Notes: generated from the sequence alone by a model not told the origin. 52,748 nucleotides of DNA from Gaertneriomyces semiglobifer (GCA_025558075.1 JAHLKF010000049.1:1-52748), one strand, 5' to 3'. Counted from the first letter of the stretch, positions 28,142 through 38,609 are shown. Numbers and translations are program-made.

Positions 28142-29389
28142 ATGGAGTCAATGGACACCGAAGAACGTGCACCTAAGGAATACTTCACACCACTCACTGA
28201 CGAAGACGAGTCGCGTTTGAAAAGCCTCTCCTATAATGACAAGGCATTTGTTGGCCGTGATAGATTGTACCATTTGTTCAAAAGTCGTTATCCACGAAGT
28301 GATGCCAGCCGAAGGGCTGTGATGGAATTTTTAACTCGCCAAGAAGTCTGGCAGAAAATGAGCCGTCCAATAACGAGTCGAGGTGGAATTCGTCCTATTT
28401 TGAGTTCACGGCCGGGTTCCTTACAACTCGATAGTATTAACATGAGTGCTGTGTCATTCGGCGGCTATCGATACATTATGAACTGCATTGATATCCTGAC
28501 AAAAAGAGTATATTCGAAAGCACTTCGAAGCCTCACTGCAAGCAATGTACGGGACTTCTTAGAGGAGATAAGGCAGAGTGGTGCTCCGATCACAAGCGTC
28601 CAAGCAGACCGTGGCAGCGAAAACCTCGGTGAGGTTCTTGAATGGAGTCAGATTCATAATATTCCAGTGCGCTATAGTAAACCAAATAGACCAGAAACAA
28701 ACGGCCAGGTGGAGAGAGTCAATGGCACTATCAAACGCATGCTCTACGGAAGCATGAAGACAGGAGACCGTGATTGGCCAGCAGCCCTACCGAAAATCAT
28801 CGATGTGATCAATTCTTCCGTGTCATTTGGTGCAGGCAAAAAACTCCTTACTCCATCAGAAATAGAACAGAACGTGGAGACAGCGTTCCAGGCACAAAAA
28901 GCCCACAAGATGAAAGGTCGAGGTTCAAAACTGTTACCAAGATTCAAGGTCGGTGACTCTGTTCGTCTTTTGTACAAGGAAAACACAGATATTCGTAGGA
29001 GAGCCCGGGGCTACTTTGGTGATCAAGTGTACACAATCGAGGAAATAGTACCTAGTACCCACCCCGGGTACATGGATAGTTACAGGTTAGTAGGAGAAGA
29101 AGGTCTTTTCGCGGCCTATCGCCTGCGACAGGTTCCTGAGGGGACAATGAGTGGAACCACTGCTACTAATGAAGCGGAGACAGAAAGCGAAGATGATCTT
29201 TCAGAAGATGAGTTCGTTGTTGAGTCTATTTTGGATAAACGCGTACGGCGACTTCGTCGTGGTCAACCGTCAGTCACCGAGTACCTCGTCTTATGGCGTG
29301 GGTTTCCTAGATCTGAAGTGACATGGGAACCTGTCTCTAATTTTGAGAGTGCACGTGAGGCGATCTACGACTATGAAAACACACATTAA
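28142..29389 (+). CDS. Polinton-type retroviral-like integrase with chromodomain
   Basis: A DDE integrase that would insert the element into chromosomes. The N-terminal ~75 residues (LYHLFKSRYPRSDASRRAVM) replace the usual zinc domain. The RNase-H-fold core shows the three acidic residues in SLQLDSINM, VQADRGSENL and TNGQVERVNGTIKRMLYG (about residues 100, 155 and 190). A beta-barrel segment follows (RFKVGDSVRLLYKEN). The C-terminus is a chromodomain (FVVESILDKRVRRLRRG ... EYLVLWRGFPRSEVTWEP, residues ~358-412) that would bind modified histone tails and guide insertion. The frame is intact; this is the only integrase in the window likely to be active. Confidence 0.9.
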   Translation: MESMDTEERAPKEYFTPLTDEDESRLKSLSYNDKAFVGRDRLYHLFKSRYPRSDASRRAVMEFLTRQEVWQKMSRPITSRGGIRPILSSRPGSLQLDSINMSAVSFGGYRYIMNCIDILTKRVYSKALRSLTASNVRDFLEEIRQSGAPITSVQADRGSENLGEVLEWSQIHNIPVRYSKPNRPETNGQVERVNGTIKRMLYGSMKTGDRDWPAALPKIIDVINSSVSFGAGKKLLTPSEIEQNVETAFQAQKAHKMKGRGSKLLPRFKVGDSVRLLYKENTDIRRRARGYFGDQVYTIEEIVPSTHPGYMDSYRLVGEEGLFAAYRLRQVPEGTMSGTTATNEAETESEDDLSEDEFVVESILDKRVRRLRRGQPSVTEYLVLWRGFPRSEVTWEPVSNFESAREAIYDYENTH

Positions 29390-29440
29390 TTTGACCGCAT
29401 TTAAACGTACAGTTTTGTACAGCTAATATTAAGTAGTACC

Positions 29441-29677
29441 ATGACTGATACGGATCTTGTAGAAACCTCGCCAGGCCATTTTTATGTTCCTCCAACTAGA
29501 ATCAAGTTGTGCAAAGGTAGAAAGGCAGCAGACGACATTCGTTCTCCTTGCCCGGATGAAGCATACATAACTGTTCGTCGGGGATACCATAGGTGCTTGA
29601 ATTGCTACTTGAAAAATCAGCAGCCAGTTGAGAAATTTGACATCCTAAAGGACGATGTTGACAGTGACAGCAACTAG
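29441..29677 (+). CDS. Small Cys-containing protein, 78 aa
   Basis: ATG start 51 bases after the integrase. FYVPPTRIKLCKGRK, SPCPDEAYITVRRGY and HRCLNCYLK give four cysteines and a histidine that could hold one zinc ion. The end is acidic (DDVDSDSN). The family is not recognised. It is probably co-expressed with the neighbouring membrane protein. Confidence 0.5.
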   Translation: MTDTDLVETSPGHFYVPPTRIKLCKGRKAADDIRSPCPDEAYITVRRGYHRCLNCYLKNQQPVEKFDILKDDVDSDSN

Positions 29678-29743
29678 TTTTGCAAACGCACTTCTTGAAA
29701 TATCAAGGTTATTTTTCCAAATCTTAAGTAAGAAACCTCCTTC

Positions 29744-30019
29744 ATGTATTTTACAGACATTATTGCAGTGTTGCGGATTGCGATCGTTACTGTTGGATTC
29801 GGTGCTGTCCAACTCATCGAGTGGTCAAGCGCTAGAGAACAAAGTTTGTATCGCAGAGCACAGTACTGTGCTACTCGCGATATGCTATATGATGTTGAAC
29901 ATGTGATTAATGACACACTTGAAGATCTAGTTGATGATGTGAGGTATGAACTTAACAAGAAGAGAGATGTAGAGACAGATGCAGAGGACGCAGAGAATGA
30001 ATGGAATGAAACTAAATAG
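29744..30019 (+). CDS. Small single-pass membrane protein, 91 aa
   Basis: ATG start. The N-terminal hydrophobic helix (IIAVLRIAIVTVGFGAVQLI, residues ~6-25) would be a membrane anchor. It is followed by an Arg/Tyr/Cys segment and an acidic, probably coiled, C-terminal half (DVEHVINDTLEDLVDDVRYE). Size and position are like small virion membrane proteins of dsDNA viruses, with no clear homologue. Confidence 0.5.
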   Translation: MYFTDIIAVLRIAIVTVGFGAVQLIEWSSAREQSLYRRAQYCATRDMLYDVEHVINDTLEDLVDDVRYELNKKRDVETDAEDAENEWNETK

Positions 30020-30123
30020 ATGTAGCGAACAAGCCGAACTTCCTTGAGTGACACCCACAGCTTTTAGTCGAGCGCAAAATGCTGTTATATAAAATTCTCT
30101 CCATACCTAAGTAAACGCACGTC

Positions 30124-31224
30124 ATGTCAGGCCTGAACTCTAAAACATTCAACGGTCTACGCGTTCTTGATAATACAAAGTTGCTCTCGCCATTCGTGAG
30201 AGGTGAGTTGAAAGGCAGTGGAGAGGCTAACATTGAAGGATTCGATTCAGCCGCTTTTAACCATGTCTCTAATCAACATGGTGAACTATTAGTTAATAGT
30301 ATTACCGCGAAGGCGCCCCTTGAAAACAGGCTCGAAGACGGCGAAGCAAATGTTTCACTCTTGATCGACGAGGAGACGATGGAACTGAAGAATGGCGCGC
30401 TTGCCTCCAAACAGCGTCCTCTCTTGGCAGAATACCCCTTGAGCGTCCAAGAGGGAAGGCAACAGGGGGAGAATGTGGTCGAACTAAAAATTGATTCTCC
30501 ACCACTTTCGGTAAATGAGCACGGCTTAACTCTTCTCTTGGATGAATCATCTTTACAGATAGACGGAGAAGGTAATTTATCAGTCATTCATGATTCGTTT
30601 GAACAGCCTCTTGCTAAAGACACTGACAATGTTGTTAGACTGAACATCGACTCTCCTCTTGTTGTCAAAGATGGCAAATTGGGAGTTGATCAGAAGGAAA
30701 TGAGCAAAGGCATTGGTGCCATATCAGTGTACTCAGCGATGGATGAAATTCTTCCTGGGGTGGGTGATTGGATAGACATTCCCGACCTTCCTGGGGACAT
30801 GGAGGGGTATATCGGTAACGCTACGCTTGTTAAACTCAACGTTTCTAATGACTTTTCTCAAATGGGCGGGCGTCTCCAAATTCGAAGTAAAGGTCTTAAT
30901 GAGATACCATACTATTCGGGTTTGAGCGGATTTAACTCCTCAAATCGTTTTACCTACAATGAAACCTTATCGACTCTGACAGCACCAAGGTTCGAGGCTG
31001 AAGCCGTTGACTACAGTATCACAGAGCAGAAGCAATTACCAACTGCCGGCTATGTTCATCAACTATACCAATCGCAAGCAGGAAGCGGCATTGATATCTC
31101 CGAAGTCACGAATGGGAGGAAACTGATCAAGGTCAACCATGATGAGACCTCTCAGTTGACGAAACAAACCGCCTCGGTATTAATGTCAGCAGCCTCGTTG
31201 ACGGCACTTCGGTTAAAGCCGTGA
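30124..31224 (+). pseudogene. Fibre gene 3, N-terminal shaft
   Basis: ATG 30124 (MSGLNSKTFNGLRVLDNTK) aligns with the start of fibre 2. Adenovirus-like shaft repeats (PLSVQEGRQ, SVNEHGLTLLLDES, IDGEGNLSVI, SPLVVKDGKLGV) cover residues ~100-190, then KEMSKGIGAISVYSAMDEIL and the FNSSNRFTYNETLSTLTAP block. Homology to fibre 2 changes frame near 31148-31160 (after NHDETSQL), so the tail of this reading is meaningless and stops at 31224. A net indel of one or two bases explains it. Confidence 0.75.
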
Positions 31225-33197
31225 ATAACAAGTTGGCAGTGGATGCTTACACTGGGGGAGATGGAATCAGTGATGTTGACAACGTGATTTCGTCCAAGTT
31301 AACGTATAGCGGTTCTTTGCGACGAGAAGGCGACCAAGTCATTGGCAAGACTGTTCTTTCTGCAAGTAGCAACGTCACGGTTGTCCAAACGAATCCTTTC
31401 AGTTATGAAGTGTCCGTGCTGAATCCTCAGAGTCAAATCGATAACCTGGAGGACAAGGTGGATGATTTGAACGAAAAAACGGATCAGAACAAAGTGGAGA
31501 CGGACAACAAACTGAATGACTTGGAGACTGAGGATGTTCGATTAGATGATAGGATAGATGGAGTGGAGTCACGTGTCCAACAGCAAGAAAACAAGACCGA
31601 TCTTCTCTCTAACGACATCACCACTAATCGTTCCAACATAACAGCACTTGACAACGCAAAAAACCAGATCCAGGGCGACATCATTTCATTGGCTGGAGAC
31701 GTAACCGGTTTGAGCGGCGTGGTCGACACAGTGAACAGTGTGGCTACTGGCGTACAAATTGCCCAGCAAGTTATGAGCGGAAATCTTTCGTCACTGCAAG
31801 GCGTTGTCACAGGAATTGCTGGGGAGGTCACAGGCTTGTCGTCGACTGTTGCTGCTATCCAAGCGATGCCCGTTGTTTGCGGTGTGATAGGTATCGGTGT
31901 CCTTGCGGCACAGGATCCCATTACAGGCGTGGTCACAATTACTGCAAGTAGTCCTCTGATGGCACAATCCAAAGGCACTGCTCCTGTAGATCCAATTCTA
32001 AAGTCCGATGATTCTATATTAAAAGACAATGGAGGAGGAGGATCCGAGACAGGCGAAACGGCGCCTCCTGTCGATCCTCCAATATTGCCTCCAAATCCGC
32101 CTCCACCACCACCTGGGGGTGACACCTTGAGGACTACAGGACGAACAGACGGTAACAATTTTCCCTCTCTTGACCCAATTCCACCTATTTTTGGAGGTAA
32201 CGATGTTCGTACGAATGAGCAGACCTGGTTCAGAGACTTTTGGGGCAAGAGATGGCAATTGCTTACAATCGAAGTTGATGGTGTCCCAAAAACAGTTCTC
32301 GAATACGATGAGAACAATTTGCCTATCGTTCCTCACGGCCATATAGATATCGTTCATCGCAAAACACAGGAGGATGACTTTTCCAGTGTTCTCTTGACAC
32401 ACGACCGGCACCTGCAGAGCGGCTACCAGGGAGTACGTCTTGAGTCGATGTTGCAAGTGCCTAACCTTAGCATGCTATACGAAAGTTGGGATTCATTCAT
32501 GAGACCCTACGTAGAGTCATGTAACTACATCACTGTCGGACAAGGGCTTGTAAAAACGGGCAGTACACTGTCCCTGAGCGATGATCTCTCGACGTTTGCC
32601 AAAATAAGCAGCATCAAAGCACTAGGATACAAAGATACCTTGTCCTATTCGGAGTTAATGGGACTTCCCACACTTGGCTCATTGGCAGCGAAAAACAGCA
32701 TTGCCTGGACAGATATCACCTCTAGACCTACTCTTGGAACCTTATCGAGCAAGAATACACTGGATTGGAATGGAACAGATATCATTAACAAGCCTACAGA
32801 CCTTACAACCAAGACATACGTAGACAGCCTTTCCGACATCACTGTGGGAACAGGGTTGGTCAAAACGGGGAGCACAATATGTCTGGGGTCAGATCTCGGT
32901 GCCTTTGAAGTCAAAACCAATCTCAAGGCTCTTGCTTACAAGGACTCTTTGAGTTGGAATGACATTCTATCAAAACCGACCTTGGGTGCCCTCGCTTCAA
33001 AATCGAGTGTATCTTGGATCACTGAAGTATCAGGAAAACCGGATCTGACCATCTACGAAACAAAAACAGCACCTAAAGGATTGGCTTACAAGGACAAGGT
33101 TGACTATGCGACTGATGTAATTAATGCTCCCGCAACCGTCACTTATGGAAGCGGTCTGCTCTTCAGTGAAAACACGTTGAGTGTATGGTGGGGTTAA
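31221..33197 (+). pseudogene. Fibre gene 3, coiled coil, Pro-rich linker and tail-fibre repeats
   Basis: The homologous reading runs from about 31160, before the first ATG at 31221. It holds a heptad coiled coil (IDNLEDKVDDLNEKTDQNK, about 31.43-31.66 kb) and a Gly/Val/Thr-rich segment. A Pro-rich linker (PPNPPPPPPGGD) reads straight through where fibre 2 is frameshifted. The WFRDFWGKRW and THDRHLQSGYQG block and tail-fibre repeats follow to about 33.17 kb. The sequence then jumps from SENTLS to VWWG and a stop: about 200 bases present in fibre 2 (17.0-17.2 kb) are missing, so this is a deletion with frameshift. Confidence 0.75.
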
Positions 33198-34413
33198 TGC
33201 TGGAACTATACAGTGTTATGCAGGTGCATTCAGGTTGCTAACCAAGACCGAAACTGGCGGTATTGTGATTGATGATACAGGTAGCGTAGACATTTCTCAA
33301 CGTCTGTCTGTTGGAACCAACAACACCAACATTGTTGCATTTCCCCCTGTAAATTTGACAAGCAATGCGACTACAGTTTCCGCCCGACCATATGGGAATG
33401 GTGTGTATACAGCCAGTGCTAGTTCAAATAGTGGATATTTACCTTATATGGCTTTTACCAATGTCAATGCTACCAACTGGGCATGGATGTCGGCAAACTC
33501 AAAATACAACACAACTGCACCATATAACTACATTGGGTCTGCTGTTACGGTAGTTGATGCAACAAGTGTAAGTGGAGAGTGGTTGCAGTTGGAAATGCCT
33601 CTTGATGTGAAATTGACCTCTTTTGACATTTCTATTCGACAATCACGTTTTATCAAAGACATTGTACTTGCCGGATCTAACGATGGAACCACGTTCACAA
33701 TGCTGATGTCTTCAACAGCGACATGGGGTGCCGATGCAGAACAAACCTTATCTTTTACAGTTTCATCAAACAAGTCATTCAAAATACTTCGACTCATTGT
33801 GCAATCCGTCGACCACAATGGAGGGTTCTCAGACGTTTATAGATTGATTTTCAATGGTGTTCCTACAGCAGTGCAGATCAACGGTACGCTATCTACAAAG
33901 GAGATCCTGACCGAGAACTTGATATGTTCTGGTGATGTGCAGATTTATGGTCCCGGTTTGCAATATGACATCCCTACCACTTCCGTTTACCCAGACATTC
34001 CCATGACTGCCGCTACAACAGGACAATACACTGCTACTTCATCAAGTGTATATTCAGGAACTTGGACGGGCTGGAAGGTTTACAATCCTTACGCTCCGGA
34101 CAATAACAATACTTGGTTTTCTGCTACAAGCGTTTATTCAAGCACAGCACCGTACTCGTATATTGGGAGTGTATCCACAACAGTGGATGGAACAGCCGTT
34201 CTAGGGGAGTATCTACAATTGAACATGCAAACTGCTATTGCTCTGACTTCTTTCTACATAGCAGAACCATTTTCAGGCGACTCTTATAATGTCAAAGACT
34301 TTATCATTGCAGGCAGTAGTGACGGTTCTTCATGGAAAACAGTCACCTCTGGAACACTCGATTGGAGCACCGCACCAAGCAATGGTCCCATTTGTGAATT
34401 ATTTGTGAATTAA
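33181..34413 (+). pseudogene. Fibre gene 3, first two discoidin-like domains
   Basis: The reading resumes after the deletion at YGGVNAGTIQ, then two discoidin-like modules (about 33.32-33.87 kb and 33.96-34.4 kb) with GEWLQLEMP/GEYLQLNMQ and KDIVLAGSNDGTT/KDFIIAGSSDGSS signatures. It stops at 34413 because of a short tandem duplication (tgtgaattatt then tgtgaatta, 34393-34412) where fibre 2 has a single tgaattga. Predicted to bind host surface glycans in the intact form. Confidence 0.75.
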
Positions 34414-35660
34414 ATGTCCCAGTAACTCCTCGAGTCAGTCATAAGTCATACAGATTTATTACTAGATCCATTCAAGGCGAATCGGCTGGAAAGTATGCTC
34501 AGATCTATGCCCTGAAATACACAGGTGGGGCATTGAAGAAGGTTTTGAATGTTGAAAACCTGAAAGTTAACAAAATCTTTGGTGATCTCTCAATTGACAA
34601 CAGTGTCGAATTCAAAGATGATATTGCTCCTATTAGATATCCTCAGATTCAGTTAACCGGTACGAACACTCAAGGGTATATTGCTAATGCAAGTAGTAAC
34701 ACTTCATCATCAGCAGGATGGAAAGCATTCACCAACAGTTTAGAAACCAATGACTCGTGGTGGTCATCATCTACGTATTCAGGAGGCACGCAGAATGCTT
34801 ACCAAGGCCAAGTTCAAACCACTGTAAATGGCATCAATCTCAAGGGAGAATATGTGGAACTTGAGATGCCTGAAGCCATTGCGATTAGTGCCTTTTCATT
34901 TGCTGCCCGGACACCAGAGATGCCGATGTTCCCGAAGGACTACACTATTTGCGCTTCCGATGACCGCAGCAATTGGACAGAGATCTCCTCTGGAACAATG
35001 ACATATACAATCTATCAGAACTCAACTTCAGTAGATCGCTATGTGCCCATCAAGAACTACACTACGAAGAAATTCAAAGTATTTAGATTCATTGTCCGTA
35101 ACATTATTTCTTCTACATATGCCCATATGGGAAAATTGACATTTTACGGATCGACTACCACACTAAAAATCATAGATGCTCCATCTGCGAAAATTAACAA
35201 TGTGGCTTTGACTGCTCCAGCATATGGAATGTTCCAGTTGCATTCCAGTCAAGCATTCTCTGTGAATGGTACTGCCTATCAGTTAATAACCAAATGGACA
35301 CCCTCCTTTGGTATGGAAAGTGAGACAATTACTTGTTCACCGAATTCACAAGATATCGTGTTCTCGATGCCCGGTATATACAAGATTGAATTCGATCTAG
35401 ATTGTCATCAATCCCCTTCTGGTGTAGTAAATTCCTACTTTGGTTTCATGGCACCTGGTAACCCTCAGTACTATGAGGATGGTTATCATGTTAGGAAAAT
35501 TAGTATGATTGCCGGTCAAAGAGTCACAGGCTCATCTATATGCCGTGTGGCTGAAGCAAATACCAAGATGATACTTCGCTTCAATTCCGGATCTTCATCT
35601 GGTGCAATTACAGGTTCATCATCAAGTCGACTGATCGTCTATCGCATTGCGCCATTATAA
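34414..35660 (+). pseudogene. Fibre gene 3, third discoidin-like domain and C1q/TNF-like head
   Basis: The end of the second discoidin module reappears in another frame (KYAQIYALKYTGG, about 34494). A third module follows (34.62-35.16 kb; GEYVELEMP, KDYTICASDDRS) that the other two fibres do not have in this position. The last ~150 residues (about 35.21-35.66 kb) form a compact beta domain (YGMFQLHSSQAFSVNGTAYQ, IVFSMPGIYKIEFDLDCHQ, SRLIVYRIAPL) with the spacing of C1q/TNF-type trimeric heads. It ends in a clean stop. The head differs from those of fibres 1 and 2. Confidence 0.7.
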
Positions 35661-35904
35661 GGATTGTGTAGTGATTGGCTATTTTTTAAAGCTAGAAGCC
35701 CGTTCTTTGTAGGTGGTGCTTATACCCGTTTGTTTCACATGTTTCTGATCGGTACATCCTACAAACTAAAGGAAACCATCTTTCGCAATCCAAAACACTA
35801 ACCATGTCTTGCATGTCGTCATCGGAGGAGAGAAGTAGGCGTCCTCTTTCCTACTTCGCCAACATGAGCATGCAAATTTTTTTTGTGGAAACGTACCCTA
35901 CGTC

Positions 35905-36165
35905 TCAACTAGTTTTCTTCGTCGCTCTCGTTCGCTTAATAGGCAGCGCCGGTTTCGGAACATACTCTTGGTACTTGTTCTCAATATCATCTAGTTCCAT
36001 CATACCCTTCAGAACTCGAAGATCCGCATCAGACAATACATCTTTAGATTCAACATCCTTTATGTAGGACTCAGCCTTCTCTTTTGGCAACTCGGATGCA
36101 AATAACATACATCGCTCGAGTAGCATTTCATCAGACCAAAAGGTCTCACCTTTCCACTTCATCAT
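35905..36165 (-). CDS. Hypothetical protein, 86 aa
   Basis: ATG start (MMKWKGETFWSDEMLLERCM). Acidic and helical, with KEKAESYIKDVESKDVLSDA and a basic end (KRTRATKKTS). It is convergent with fibre 3 across a 240-bp spacer in which I see no other gene. No family recognised. Confidence 0.45.
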   Translation of the reverse strand: MMKWKGETFWSDEMLLERCMLFASELPKEKAESYIKDVESKDVLSDADLRVLKGMMELDDIENKYQEYVPKPALPIKRTRATKKTS

Positions 36166-36291
36166 TGGATTTACATTTAGCAGAGCTTAGAAAATCCTGA
36201 TGCAAGTGCGTTTGAACATGTCAAAGGTCTCCATCCAGGCGACCTAGAAGATGTTCGATCGTCGCCGAAACTCGCACGGGTCACAATCATA

Positions 36292-36366
36292 AAAAAGGTT
36301 GCAAGGCCTCAACAGTCGCAGAATCCCATAGTAGACCCCCCACTGTTGAGGCCTTGAAACCTTTTT
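36292..36366. repeat. Hairpin repeat, copy 1
   Basis: 25-base arms (AAAAAGGTTGCAAGGCCTCA... and its complement) with one mismatch flank a 25-base loop containing tagtagacccccc. Flanking DNA also matches copy 2, about 350 bases away. Confidence 0.85.
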
Positions 36367-36644
36367 CAAGGTGACTAGGCGTTTACTAGGTCGTTGTTTA
36401 AGGTGACGAAAGGGTCGCTAGATGATATGGAGGAGATACACTTAGGTATCTAGGTCTGTTAGAGGGGGAAAGTATGAGTTGACTTGAAGGCCGGCAATGG
36501 AGGGGAAGACGCGAGCTAATCACATTATCATTCCTACTCAGGATCTAAACACGACTCCATTGATATTCGCAAGCTAATGACTCGATAACCGAGACCTAGT
36601 TGATGTTCGGATCGTTGCCGAAAATCGAACGGGATTAGATGGCA

Positions 36645-36719
36645 AAAAAGGTTGCAAGGCCTCAACAGTCACAGATTCTTATAGTAGACCCCCCACTGTT
36701 GAGGCCTTGCAACCTTTTT
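36645..36719. repeat. Hairpin repeat, copy 2
   Basis: The same hairpin as copy 1 but with perfectly complementary 25-base arms and a similar 25-base loop (tagtagacccccc). Likely a MITE-like or structured-RNA repeat unit; its function is unknown. Confidence 0.85.
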
Positions 36720-37100
36720 CGAGGTGACCAGAGGGAGCACTAGGTCTTGGTTCTAATCAACTATGTTCCACTACGTCAATATGTAGGACATGTTTCAATC
36801 CTCTTCAGCGGATGAGTCCCTTAACCTTTTGCGGTCCGCATATCGATATACCATGAACTATATCGACGATACAGAACTATCGATAGTCGCTGCGTGGTGA
36901 AGTTTGACGACATTGCGCTGCAAGGTGTCTCGACAAATGGAGTAGACATTCCAAACTTGTCAAGTCTTTCGTCCCTTGACATGGAATCTAAAGGTTGCCT
37001 AATGTCCCTTAATTGAGTCAGAAACGTTTGACTCAATTAGTAACCAATGGTCATTAATTGAGTCTATTTATGAGACTTAAGTCATATAATCGACTTAATC

Positions 37101-37137
37101 AATAGTTACTAATTAAGTCATTGTCACAGTCCATATA
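37101..37137. repeat. 37-bp direct repeat, left copy
   Basis: This matches 37673-37709 with one difference (ttactaattaagtcattgtc core). The left copy runs into a full palindrome; the right copy is cut after its half palindrome and joins the truncated ATPase frame. Confidence 0.85.
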
Positions 37138-37151
37138 TATGGACTGTGACA
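37122..37151. repeat. Perfect 30-bp palindrome
   Basis: Two exact 15-base complementary halves, TGTCACAGTCCATAT and its reverse complement, centred at 37136/37137. The outer nine bases are the same as those of the 56-bp palindrome at 20637. Confidence 0.9.
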
Positions 37152-37672
37152 GCGTGGTAAAGGCATATAAAAAGAGAGCGGCCGCCGACGAAAAGGCCGT
37201 CACCACAAGTACCGAGCTATTCCCAGGACACAGCGTACGATGAGACACACACGACACACACGAGATACCTCCTACCTTCACACGATATACATGGACAACC
37301 ATGATTGTAGCTGTCACCGTCATTGTTCACTCAACACTTTTCCTTAGCCGTGCCTAAACAATTGGCCAGAGCTTCTGCTCGAATACAACTGCTTCCTCTG
37401 GAAGTGGGGCACACAAAGCCGGCAGGCCGGTGTGCTCTCTACAAGTCTTCTAAGCAGACACGGTCAAGACTGCTTACGTAAGCAAGCGTGAAGGTGTTTC
37501 GTTTGATTCAAAGTGTTTCGACATCGCAAAGTGATTCTTCCCTTAACGATGGAATCTAAAGGTCGCCAAGGATTCAGTCAGTTAACGAAACACCTAATGA
37601 CACCTTATTCAGTCAACGAAACACCTAATGACACCTAATTCAGCCATTGAAACACCCAATTCAGTCAAATCC

Positions 37673-37709
37673 AATAATTACTAATTAAGTCATTGTCACA
37701 GTCCATATA
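37673..37709. repeat. 37-bp direct repeat, right copy
   Basis: Right copy of the repeat at 37101. It ends exactly where the half palindrome stops (tgtcacagtccatat, 37694-37708), and unrelated ATPase-coding sequence starts. It therefore marks a junction. Confidence 0.8.
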
Positions 37710-38399
37710 GTCAAATTCTTCCTTCAAAAAGCCCGGATTCCTGAAGAACTAGCGGATATTCCAATATGTACTACATTGTGTGCGCCACGAAAATCCAGTA
37801 AGAGTGCGCTTGTATGTGGGCTCATTGATCAAGTGTATGCCAAAGTCCACGACCGAGTTATTATCATGTCTGATACTGTTGAATACGATGCGTCGGTGAA
37901 AGAACTCAGCAAACATACAAGACATCAAAACATCTTCTTCATCGACGATGTTTCCAATACTAGTATCAGAGCCATCATTGAAGAACAAAAGACGCTGTTC
38001 AAAGAGAACGCATCCACCTTGTTACTTTTTATAGATGATGCCGCAGATGGTGCAAGGAGCAAAGACTTGGCAGCGGAGCTTGGAAGGCTCTACACGAAAT
38101 CAAGACATTTCGGCGTATCCATCATTGTAGCCATCCAGAGTGTGAATGGTCAGTTGACTAGTAAACACAAGAACTGTACGACTGAATGGATATTATTCCG
38201 AAATTCGAATCAGGACATGAAGGTCCTTTCAGAAACGTTAGCGTCCGCTTTCAAAACATCGAAAGAAGTACTAGAATATTTGACTGAATGTACAAAAGAA
38301 CGCTTCTCTTTCTGTTACATCGATACAACAAAGAACAATGCAAGGGAAATGTATAGGTATTGTGACTCGGAGGGTTTCAAAGAATATTTTGATGAATAA
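37697..38399 (+). pseudogene. A32-like packaging ATPase, copy 2 (5'-truncated, altered P-loop)
   Basis: The frame is open from about 37697, but no ATG precedes the ATPase motifs; the first candidate is TTG at 37776. The P-loop reads CAPRKSSKSALV, where family members have a Gly before the Lys (…SGKS/T), so the key glycine is a serine (AGT). Walker B is TLLLFIDDAAD and the sensor segment is SRHFGVSIIVAIQSVNGQ, both well kept. The C-terminus (KERFSFCYIDTTK) matches the first copy in layout (YKFLYVDLR). The 5' end is fused to the palindrome-bearing repeat. It is a remnant of a second virus of the same class and probably inactive. Confidence 0.75.
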
Positions 38400-38609
38400 A
38401 CGGCAGGAGCTATTTTTGGATTTTTTTTTAACTTGTGTTTTCAACGGAAGGAAAGGCGTACGGAGGCAGTCAGACGGTAATATAAGGAGGTTGTTTCCTC
38501 CAACATCCATCTACAAACCGGATCCGCAGACGTCTATATCAAGGTTGCCAACCATCTTTGCCAACCAGCCTTGCTCAGGCTTGCCAAGGCGAATAGTCCT
38601 ATCGAAACG

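Larger units (their letters stand above)
36166..37696. other. Repeat-rich stretch without genes
   Basis: No credible coding frame. The stretch contains two hairpin repeats, one 30-bp palindrome, and several AATTGAGTC/GACTCAATT inverted motifs near 37010-37100. It also holds degenerate copies of ~190 bases spaced ~570 bases apart (about 36950-37137 and 37520-37709) and a TATA-like catataaaaag near 37163. It separates the capsid module from the decayed second remnant. Confidence 0.6.

Noticed and set aside
31484..32317. Minus-strand frame of 277 codons opposite fibre 3
   Set aside because: Opposite the conserved coiled coil and Pro-rich hinge; its Pro/Gly content is just the complement of the hinge.
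37145..37360. Possible small gene after the 30-bp palindrome (TATA-like catataaaaag, short ATG frame rich in His/Thr/Arg)
   Set aside because: The frame is only about 35 codons of low complexity and no second copy supports it.
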